Of a stretch of 64,000 nt of DNA, positions 22,244 to 33,184 are shown in pieces (within the stretch, counting starts at the first letter, position 1; every line of letters starts with the position of its first letter). The DNA comes from Oscheius onirici (Eukaryota; Nematoda; Chromadorea; Rhabditida; Rhabditidae), in NCBI GenBank assembly GCA_932521025.1, contig OW051470.1, positions 8,170,501 to 8,234,500 on the forward strand, written 5' to 3'. Under the pieces are notes generated by a model. The model did not search any database. It saw only the letters and a program-made list of their open reading frames with translations, and was not told the origin of the DNA. The position numbers were made by a program, and so were the translations under genes.

Positions 22244-25200
22244 CTATTCCTCTTCCATTTTTTGGCCGGCGTTTTTTCGGGCAATCTGGGAGAGATATTT
22301 TAGCGAGAAGCGGTTCTGATCGGCTCTTAAATTTCAATGTTTTTAGTCTAAAGATAAGAAATTACGTCTTGGAAATGAGCTGCGAATGATGGGCGACAAT
22401 TTGCTGGAGTCCCGTCAGGATGGAGACGTCGGTTCGGCCCTTGAGCTTCATTCCATGAATGTGCAGAATGGAACGGATCCAGACCTGAAAAAGAGCGTAA
22501 GGTTTTGAGCTACAATTTCAACTGATAGCGGTTTCAGTTTAGTAATCTTTTCTGGAGCTAAACTTTGCCAAAAAGCAAATTTTTCCTACTTTGAAAACCC
22601 TGTATATGTGCTTAGAGGAACGATGCCCTTTTTCGAAAATTGGGCAGCTGGTAAACATCATGAACAGGTAGAAAATCATCGGACTCTCGTATAGAACGGT
22701 TAAAAGTTAGGGAGAACTTCTCCCTGAGAAGTAAAACAGACATAGGTTGGGGAAGTGTCAATTATACCGATGCTAGCATAATCGAGAGGCATTAGCAGTG
22801 GACAAGGAAGTAACTATGGATATATTTCAGACACCAAAATACCGAAAATATTCCCGATATCTGATGCCGGCTAAAGTTCACTTCAACAGGAACAAGAAGC
22901 GTTTATTCAGACAGAGAGGTCCATTCTAGTGAGAAACAGACACTATAAGAATCAGAAAGAGTTAGATAGGCTTCCCAGAATAGAAGAAGAGCAATATCGA
23001 GTGAGAGTACCAGAGGATCTGGACAACTGTTCTAAAGTCCGAGAGAGACGAAAACCAAGTACAGAACGAGCCAGCCGCCACAGATTTACTAAGGCCGGGA
23101 AAGACAATGAAGCATGAGTACAGGATGAGTGGAACTAAATAGGAAACCAGAGCTCTAGAGAGAATACAGTAGAACTACAAAAGAAGACCCCTTTCTGCCA
23201 ACAAGATCGCAGGAGCCGCCAAGAAAAGAGGAGAGGAAACTATTGAACATAAAGAACAAGTCTGCCCGGTCAGAATCTTTATTCATCTACACTAATCGAG
23301 CTTGCATCCTGGCTTGGCCTTGCGATAGAGAACCATGGTAAAATGGACCTGGGGACCGACGAGGAGATTCTCCTTTCCATCGAAAGCGGCTGTGGCTCTC
23401 TCGTTGCGAACGTCGACCTTTCCGAGAATCTGCTTGCCGTTGAAGGTGATGACTCCGGGGCTGATGTCACCTTTTACCCCGTTGACGTGCACGGGGTGCC
23501 ACTCTTTCTCGGAGGAAAACGAAGCAGCTTCAGGGAACGGATGCCACTCGTAGGGGAAGCCGCGCACGTGGTCGCTGAGGTAGAAGAGGACCTGGATACT
23601 TCCAAAGTTAGTCTTGTACTCGTTTCCGCCCCATCCGAAGTTGGCAGCGATCTTTCCGTTCTCGTTCCAGATCCTTCCCATCACGGGCTCTCCCTGCTGC
23701 TACCAGAGGGCGACGTACTGATCGGGGTTGTGTCCGGGCAGGGTGTCGAGAGACTTGTTCAGAGCCTTGACCTTCTCTTCCTGAGGCCACGAATCACCAG
23801 CACGGAAGTCGGCCCAAGAGCGTGACACGAGGAACCGGCTTGCCGCCACACTTGCTGCAGGGACTCCAGGAGGGCCGCCTTTCAGCTCACGGACGATCAG
23901 CATCATGTCGCTCAGCTCACCGCCACTCTTCTCGTAGACCTTTCCCTCTAAACTGAAGCGGGCGATCTCAGTCTTATTGTCGACGTAGCCGAGGAGAGCA
24001 AGACCATCAGGACGATTCCAGAGCAGGGGGAAGCTGTCGCCACAGCCGATAGGTTGAAAGGCCCAGGTGTCTTCTTTGGGAGCAGCCATCATGAGAGCGA
24101 GCAGCAAACGTTATGGTTTTTTCCTCGAGTTTGCATGCCTTTTATAGCCGTTTTTCAAGTTTTTATTGAAAAGTTTGCTTGTTTTTAGCAAAAGAAAGTT
24201 TTGTTTGTGTTTCTTTATTAAAAGTTGATTTTGTTTTTTAGTTTCGAAAAAACCACACAAAGCTTTTTGTAAGTTTTTGATAGCAAGAGAACGTTGTTTT
24301 TGCTGTGGTAGAATTACTGGAACAAAATGCCCTGAAGCTTGGTGCAGCTAGAGAGAGTGAGTCATAGTAATAGTACCGGGTATGGGTTAGACTGAGCTTT
24401 GAGAAAGGTCTAGAAGTCAGGATTCCTGTCTCTGGCATAGATTCAGAGAACAACTGGATCAAGTACTCTGAGCGTCCAGCGCCAGGAGTCTTGAGATAGA
24501 GAGTACGGTACAGGGAATAAAATTCAATCCTTTGTTCAGGCAGAGTTATGAGACAGTCTGATATTCCAGACAGATCCGACTGTGCGGCTGGAAGAGATCG
24601 CAACTAGTCTACAGCAGTACAACTGAATTAAGTACTCTGAGAGTCTGGAGCCAAGAGCCACTGAAACTGTCGAGACATACACTGGAAAAGAGTCGTCTTT
24701 CCCATACTGATGTCTCAATCAGTTCAATACTCCTTAGTTGTTGTTTTTTTTGGGAAAAGCCCCTACCAGCTAGACTTTCTACTCATTTTCCCTCACAAAA
24801 ATAGCTTCAACAAAGCCTCTTTTTCTTCCCCAAAATTATCGAAAACAACTGACCATATAGAAGTGAACATGAGGTGAATTCCAGACGACCGTGTCGTTGA
24901 CCATCCATTTCAGCAGTTTCTCTGCATAGGGGACTGGAAGAAAGCCGCTGACCAGTGAGACTGAACTTTTTTGTTTAAAAAAGCAGTTAAAAGGTCCTAC
25001 TTGATTCAACTGGTGTCGCTTCCAGAGCCTTCTGAATAAGAGACGAGTCGTTCAGTCGGAGAGCTCCCATCAGTGCTGGGGAAAAGTCTCCGAGGGAGAT
25101 AAGACTGGAAAATTTTTTGTTAAAGGAAAAGAGCAAAAAAACTGACTTTTTGACAAGAGATGGTGAGGTCTGACTGTCCAGCTGGAAGGGATCGAACATG

Positions 25201-28200
25201 CCTACAGTATCCAGGGAGTACAGGCCGACTCCTTCGGTTGAACATACTCCGAAGCGACGGCCTAAAATGCGTGAGTTTTGCTGGGGAAAAATACAAGAAA
25301 AAGATAATTACAAGAAGCTCTACGAACATGAACAACCTGAACTTTTTACAGATACATTTTAGCATATTCTTTATGCCGGTTTCTTCCAGATATCTGGACT
25401 GCTCAGAGCGAGTCTGGTGACTGTAATTTGAAACACGGGTTGCTCAATAAAAAGATAATAAACAGATCAAAGTACCAACTAATTTGGTGATTACTATACT
25501 TGGGCGTCGAGTCGAAAAGTCGAGTCACGAGCCGATTCGAGTCGAGTTCTGTACCGACCCGAGTCGAGTCGGCTCGTGGGCCATGTCGAGTCGAGCCGAC
25601 TCGCAGGCCATGTCGAGTGGAGTCGAGTCGAGTTGCCCAAGTATAGTGATTACCGTAACCGATGAGATCATTATACCAACCAAACGTATGATACTCAATT
25701 AGAAAACTTTGCTGAGTATCCTACATTTCCATGTTATTTCGGTCTGGCCGGTAAACAAATGGGTTACGGTAATGACCTCTTATTATTGAACAAACTACGG
25801 TATGCTGTTCAGAAATTGAAAAGTTTCACAATGCAGAGTACTGTAGCTTACAGTACGCCAGTTCTTTTCTTCAGATGTTCCGGAAGTTTCTAAGAAGAGC
25901 TCAAAGGTGGAAACCTGGTTCAGAAAAATTTATAATCCGAGATTATGGTGCCCATACCAGGTCAGGATCAATCGTTCTCATTACCCTGGATTTCTCCAGA
26001 GTGCATTCTCATTTTTGTTAGCCCAAAATATATACCTGTCGGACAGAAGGAGACATTGTAGACGGCCATTTGGGGTCGACCTCGTCTCTCTCCGAGATCT
26101 GTGTGCTTGGATCCGGGCAGCTGAATGGCTCGACGATGAGTAACGTCCTCTTCGGAATCCGAGTCGTCAAATAGCTTCATATTTCCAAATTCGGTAAAGT
26201 TTCTCCTGTTGATGTCGAGCTAAAAACTAGTTTTTTCGGATTCTCCATTTTTTAGTAAAAAAAAGGATAAAATACTCACCACAACGCCGTCAAAGCTCTG
26301 ATTTTCGGTAATTTTGAACTTTCGAAGCAGAATTCGGTCAGCGACCGAGTAGAGATAGACAAAGTTGGATTCTCCGCCTAGAATCAGAAGAGCACTGTCG
26401 GGAGAAAAGGCCATTGTTGTGAAGGATCTAAATTTCATATTTAGAAGAAAAGTACCAAGAAAAACGTACTTGCTCTGCTGGGATTTCTCTTTTGTAATCA
26501 GGTCCGTTTCTAGACGACCGGCATCCAAGTCCAGTTTGGCTTCGATTGTGCCGACTGGTGTGAGCTGAAAATGGACAGAATTATCGTCGTTTTGAGCAGT
26601 TTGCAAACTCTGTACTGTACAAATGGGGAATTTTAGCTAAACCTTTTAATTTCAGAGAAATCAGTATTTCTAAACTGAGGACAAGTAAGTTTAGCAAGTG
26701 GATAGGTTTCTCTTGAATTTACGGCCTAAATTATATGTTCATCGGCAAGTTTTACTAGTAAATTTTGTCAGATTTAAACTCGGAAGACATACAAAAGTGA
26801 GAAACAGAAACTATGCTCAATTTGATTAAAATCTACACCGTTTACTACAGGGGCTAGCAACATGGCTATGTGATTGCATAGTACTGGGCCCTTCTAAACT
26901 TATAGAGAAAGTTATACCGCAAAAGTCTGATGACAATTTTGTTCGGGGTTTCGGCTTCGTTCGTGTAACAAAAAAATGCGCTAGCAAACAAAAATATGGC
27001 TCAAGCTATATTGGGCCAGCAGCAATTCTACGAAGTCTGGGGACCACCCTCATTTTTTGGAAGATCCCAAATTCTGCGGTGCCTTGTTGTCTTTTTTTCC
27101 AATATTTCCGAACAAATTGTGTAAAACTCACATCATCAGCCCGAAAGATGGACACAGTTGAATCTAGCGTCAATGTGGCTAAGAGCAGACCACATGGAGA
27201 AAAGGCAACACACAGGGCCTCTTGGGCCAGCTCTTGCGTCTCGGCGCTCGAATCCACCACGTTCCACACCCTAAACTAGTTCTTTATCAAGCACACAAAA
27301 AAAAACCCAACCTAACAGTTCTATCCCAACTAGCCGAAGCTAATTTATTTCCGTGGAGCGAAATGGCGGAAATGTTCGACTGATGACCGGCCAGGATGTC
27401 TAACAGGCGACCATTTTCCATGCTCCAGATGAAAATCTAGGCATTTTTTGTTGAAGCTAAAAAAGAAATTTACATTGTACACTTCTTTGCCGGCAGCACA
27501 GACAATATCTCCGCGGCTGTCGACGGCCAGACTACCGAGCTGGGTCGGCTCCGGACAGACCAGAGTGCGGAAATTACGGTATCTGAAAGAAGGGGATAAA
27601 ATGGCGGGCAACCAGACTATTTTGAAGAGGACGATACCATAAACTTTTCCCATTCCTTTCGGGACCCATTCATCACAAAAATTGACTGTATCCTGGCTGA
27701 GTATCCAATGTTTATGTGGTAAATGGCTCCAGAAACGAATAAAAGTTACGGTATCGCCCTTTTTAAAATATTGAAAGGTACCTTTTCATGTCGTGAGCCC
27801 TGACGGTTCCGTCGAGAGAGGCACTCAGAACGGCCTTGCCATTCTGGGTCCAGCAGACGGCTGTGACTGATGATGTGTGCTCGTCGAAGGTTACAGTACA
27901 GAATGAGTTGCGGCTGTTCCAAACCTTTACCTAAATTTATCGGGTTTTGAGAAGAATTAAAAAAAAGAGTTTTTACCTTTCCATCCTCGGCTCCGGTAGC
28001 CAAAAGAGCTCCGTCTGGACTGAACTGACAGCTCGTGACTCTTTGAGAATGGGACTGCTGCTTCATCACATACGTTTCTGACTGCCATTCCCAGACCTGA
28101 AATGAGAACAGTTGTTACTATTAAACTGTAAAATTATCGCATAAACATAGTAAAAATGATCCGAGAGTAGTCAGTAGTCCAGCTCACACCTTGTTTGTTG

Positions 28201-29747
28201 CCGGAAAGAACGATAACTTTGAGCTTTAGGGCATGGTTTGGCCTCGTTTCGCGAACAGAATTATGTCTGTTTTAACCTATTCCAGAAGCCAAATAAGCCT
28301 TCAAATGAACTCACAATAAGCTGGGCTGAGGTTCCCTTGCCACATCCCAGTGCAATCCAGTCGCCAGTATTGTTCCAGACGGCAGTTTGAACTTCCATCT
28401 CTGAGACTCTAAAAACGTTTTTTGCGCTTCACAGCAAGAAAAGGTACCTGAGATTGTGAATGAGGGAGAAGGAAGGAATCTCGTGAAGAACAAAGACGCC
28501 ATTGCTAAAGGCCGTCACCAGAATGTTGCTCTTTTTGTGGAAGCGGGCCGCCGTAACGGAGACGGCGAGTTTTCCCGTTCCGGCTGATTCGATTACGGAG
28601 AAACTGAATCTCTTGCTTGTCGAAATTTATGTGGGGAAATACTTACGTGTTGGTCTTTTCGAAGAAAATTCTCGGAATTGTGTCCTCTTCTCCCTCGACG
28701 GCCTTCTCGTAATCGCCTTCGATCAAATCTTCAGAGGAGAGAGAACAGCTCCAGTGGATGCAGAAGCCGCGAGCGTCGACAGAAATGAGCTGGAAAATGG
28801 ATGTTTTACCAACTTTTCTTGAGAGCTTTCTAGTAACATAACTGGGGTACATTTCAGGTCGCTGTTACTTCAACCAGATTAGGAAATCGCAAAAAAAGGA
28901 GAATAATTGAGCTAAAAGATTGATCTTGAAGTCACAGCGAGAAAAAACTCGCAACTTTGATAAATTATGAAAGTCTCACATCATAAGACTTCTCCAGGAA
29001 CTGTACTGCGATGACTGGACCCTTGTGTGAGCCGAGACTCTGAATGTAGAAGTTCTTCAGTTTCTTGCTGGACACCAGTCGGATTCCTTTATCATCGGAT
29101 CCACACACGACCAATCTAGAGCGCGTTTAGATTAAATGTTAACTGAAAATGGCTTACTTTCCGTCGTGAGACCAATCCAGAGTGCTGACATTGTCGCTGG
29201 CAACATGGTAGGTGGCCCGGAGGCGGAAGGGATAGTAGGCATTTTCGGTAAAGGCCGAAATTTCAAAGATTTGGAGGTCATTGTCTCGGCAAACGGCAGC
29301 ACTTCTGGAAATTTCGTCTTTTTGGAGGAAAAATCAAAATAACTTCGAGTCCGGAGAAAATTGAATGGCTTTGATCTTGCGGCCATTCCTGAACTGGAGT
29401 ATCGTCATCTCTGTGCTCAGATTCACGTAAAATATCTGTCCGGCTGAAAATGTTTTTAAAAAGTTACAAAAAATACGATTTACTTTCATTTGACGCGATT
29501 AAATGAGTCCCATTTGGGCTGACTTCAACGGAGATAATGTTGTGATTGGACTCGATGCATAGCGTCCGGGATAAGTTGCTAAAATGAGTTTTTATGTAAA
29601 AGAAGAGAAAAATCACTTTCTGAGGTCAAAGACGGAGATCTTGTTGCCGACGGGACTGTAAACTGTGAAGCCGTCTGGAGAGAAGACGACATTGCCGTTC
29701 CGATAGACGGATCCGACAAGATTTGAGAACTTAAAGTTTGTATCCAT
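22244..29747 (-). CDS. PWP2: PWP2/UTP1 WD-repeat protein of the U3 small-subunit processome
   Basis: Starts at ATG 29747 (exon 29616-29747) with a segment reading FSNLVGSVYRNGNVVFSPDG...SPVGNKISVFDLR, diagnostic of PWP2. Successive exons give WD-type blades (for example SPDGALLATGAEDGKVKVW, GKAVLSASLDGTVRAHD, LASASWDRTVRVWN, SPDSALLILGGE), then an acidic linker MKLFDDSDSEED and an RGRP segment. The Utp12 helical domain follows: exons near 25000-25260 and 24860-24965 (PVPYAEKLLKWMV...HVHFYM), then, across a 2.3-kb intron, VWIRSILHIHGMKLKGR (ending near 22487) and the final exon ending QKMEEE with TAG at 22244. PWP2 nucleates the UTP-B complex on pre-18S rRNA in the nucleolus. One intron holds a MITE (27632-27758), and the 2.3-kb intron holds a separate gene. 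Confidence 0.92.
23278..23283 (-). terminator. Polyadenylation signal of the nested gene
   Basis: AATAAA on the minus strand 9-14 nt after the terminal TAG at 23292. Confidence 0.5.
23292..24092 (-). CDS. Intronic gene with in-frame TAG; function unrecognised
   Basis: A single uninterrupted frame of 267 codons nested in the 2.3-kb PWP2 intron, same strand. ATG at 24092 starts MMAAPKEDTW. Codon 131 is TAG (23700-23702), and the same frame continues WNENGKIAANFGWGGNEY...LLVGPQVHFTMVL to TAG at 23292. The codon after TAG is CAG. Codon choice is strongly biased toward C-ending codons on both sides of the stop, as in highly expressed genes. A TATA box lies about 50 nt upstream and an AATAAA about 10 nt past the last stop. 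The second half, with repeated W/G-rich segments (EWHPVHVNGVKGDISPGV, NGKQILGKV), suggests a beta-rich fold; DM9-like is possible but unproven. It could be readthrough, a nonsense allele or recent loss. Confidence 0.7.
24139..24147 (-). promoter_or_regulatory. TATA box of the nested gene
   Basis: Minus strand reads GGCTATAAAAGGC, a near-perfect TATA box about 47-55 nt before the first ATG at 24092. It sits inside a PWP2 intron, so it would be an independent promoter. Confidence 0.6.
25486..25655. mobile_element. MITE-like element with GAGTCGA-repeat core
   Basis: Terminal inverted repeats GGTGATTACTATACTTGGGC and (reverse complement of the right end) GGTAATCACTATACTTGGGC flank a core of degenerate GAGTCGA repeats in both orientations. 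It lies in a PWP2 intron. A second element, starting ATTACCGTAACC and ending GGGTTACGGTAAT, follows at about 25645-25780 and shares the CTGAGTATCC motif with the MITE at 21067. Confidence 0.6.
27632..27758. mobile_element. MITE, second full copy of the GATACCGTAAC family
   Basis: GATACCATAAACTTTTCC...CGGGACCCATT at one end and its inverted match AATGGCTCCAGAAACG...GTTACGGTATCGC at the other, with GGCTGAGTATCCAA inside, as at 21067-21197. It lies in a PWP2 intron. Related ends occur at about 2428-2555 and 2895-2965. Confidence 0.65.
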
Positions 29748-30730
29748 CAGGGGTGCTCTGGAAGATGGATTTTGAATACTTTGTACATGGAAAAGAGAAG
29801 GAAGAAGGTCGAAGAGAAAAACTGGAATACAATTCTCATAAAACAATTCTCAATTTGGGGTGATGAATTATGTAAAAAGGTGTAACTTTCTGGTTCTAGA
29901 AGGCAAAAAATATAGAAAAAAAGGCTTTCGAAGTGAAGATTGTGCTAAAAACTGGCGGAACATAAAAATATCAAACTCACTGCGAAAACAGAGCCGTATT
30001 GTTAGTACTCTTTTTTTGTGACAAACGCTCTTCATCTTGTTTGCGATATTTTTCACAAACTAACCCTGACCTGAACTATTCAAACTGGAAATTGCTGTTT
30101 GGATCGAGAGGTACCGAACAACATGAAAATATGATCAATATTTTAGGTTATCGCGTAATTTCGTTAGAACGCATGATTCTTTTAGCGTGTGAACGTATGA
30201 TTATTGCAGAAACATTTGATTTCGTGGTTTTTACGTAAACGGTTTATTAGCTTCTTTTATCGTCATCAACGCCCGTTATTTGTCCCAGTCTTTTAGCATG
30301 CTCCCTTATATTTTTTTGTCTGTCAAAAAAAAAACGGAAACCAAACAAAACAAAAGATAATGGAGAGTTTAGTCAAGAAAGTTGAAGTCTAAAAATTTCG
30401 AACTTCGCCTAACGGGAAATTGCGTACGAGGACGCAGTTTTACGTACGAAAAATAGCCCGGGAAGAGACAATTCCATTTTCAGTCAATTGAGACGGCTTT
30501 GCGCTCCTCTCTCCCAATATTTTCGTCAATTTTGCAAAGACTTTCGATGTAAAACAATTGGAGAGACGCTTTGAAAAGCTATTTTGCAACAGAAAATAGC
30601 CTGAAAAGTGTAGCTACAATGTTCCAACGCCGTTTGTAACAGGCACTTTTGTTTTCTTGTTTTCCAAAACGTTTTCTCAGCTACTTCTTCCTCTACTTGG
30701 CTCAACTACAATTTCCAGTGCATTGGCTGC
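29748..30730. other. Divergent PWP2/CHIC intergenic region
   Basis: About 980 nt between two divergent starts. Acceptor-like TTCCAG sites stand just before both ATGs. No open frame, RNA gene or obvious core element was found. It must contain the promoters of both genes. Confidence 0.45.
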
Positions 30731-32063
<1,333 letters not shown>

Positions 32064-32528
32064 GCTTATTTTGGTCCTACAGATTTTAGCCTCCGGTCCC
32101 TGTACCTCATCTCCTTCTCAGTGAACGACTTTAAGATAATGTTTTAAACAGCCCCATTTTGCAATATTTCGTATGTTTTTGTAGTTAAACTAGACCTTGG
32201 GTAATTCCGCAGATTGTATGTTCCCACAGAAAAAAAGACACAGGTAGCATTTATTCGCGCAGAATAGTTTCTCAAGCTTTACCACTATGTTGATATACTT
32301 CGTTGTATATATGCACTCAATAAATATGTGATTTTTTGTGGGGTTTTGGGAAAGAAACTGGTTGAAATCCAGGCAAACTCACTAACATGATTGCAAAGGC
32401 TGGAAAAGTAACGAATTCGGAGCTTTTTGGAAGTTATTTTCTGTCGAAATTGGTTTGTACGAAGCCAAGACGTCGGTTATGTACCACTTATTTTCCCCTT
32501 TTCCCAGTCGATTGAAACTTGTAGATTA

Positions 32529-32990
32529 TAGTTTGTTCAGTAGCTCAGCGGAAAAAAGCATCGCCGTTATGAAATTCGTGACGGGAACCACGGGGGCAGT
32601 CCTTTAACCAATTGCGCCGGATTCAGTGTTTTTTAGCTGCATTTTTATGGTTTTTTATCCTTTTTTTAAGCTTTTTTTTGCTGTTATTTGTAGATTCTTT
32701 TTACTTTTTACTGAGAACAACAAAGAGATCACCGATAGAAGACCAGTATGTTGTAATCACGGTGCCATGTAGGCTCGTGGACACAGTTGAAGGGGCGCAT
32801 ACCCGTTTGTTCGTTCGACAAAACGAAAATAAAATGAGAAAACTTTAAAAAAAAAAGATGAAAACCATAAAAAATGCTGCTAAAAACACTGAATCCGGCT
32901 GCAATGGGTTAAAGGACTGCCCCCGTGGTTCCCGTCACGAATTTCATAACGGCGACGCTTTTTCCGCTGAGCTGCTGAACAAACTAGTCA
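32529..32990. repeat. Inverted repeat, about 135-nt arms
   Basis: The left arm (about 32529-32665: TTCAGTAGCTCAGCGGAAAA...TTCGTGACGGGAACCACGG) and right arm (about 32850-32990) are near-identical reverse complements separated by about 185 nt. Each arm contains a pol III A-box-like TAGCTCAGCGG, so the unit may be a pair of SINE-like copies in opposite orientation. Confidence 0.65.
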
Positions 32991-33184
32991 TCAGCGAAAT
33001 TGATAAAAATGAGTGCGGAACAAGAAAATCAATGAAAAATGTGCTATGTTTCGTAACACAAAGCAAGACTTGTGTCATCTTTATCTGTAATTTTTTCATT
33101 TTCGACTAATCGTTAAGTGGTCATTTTTCTGATTTGTCATTCAATCCTTTTATCCTAAAAACCAGCAAATTTGTCCCTTTCCAG

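Noticed and set aside
22929..23117. Plus-strand charged frame next to the nested gene
   Set aside because: AG-rich low-complexity sequence in the PWP2 intron; no start context, splice sites or bias.
23343..23825. Long plus-strand frame over the nested gene
   Set aside because: Antisense shadow of a strongly codon-biased minus-strand gene.
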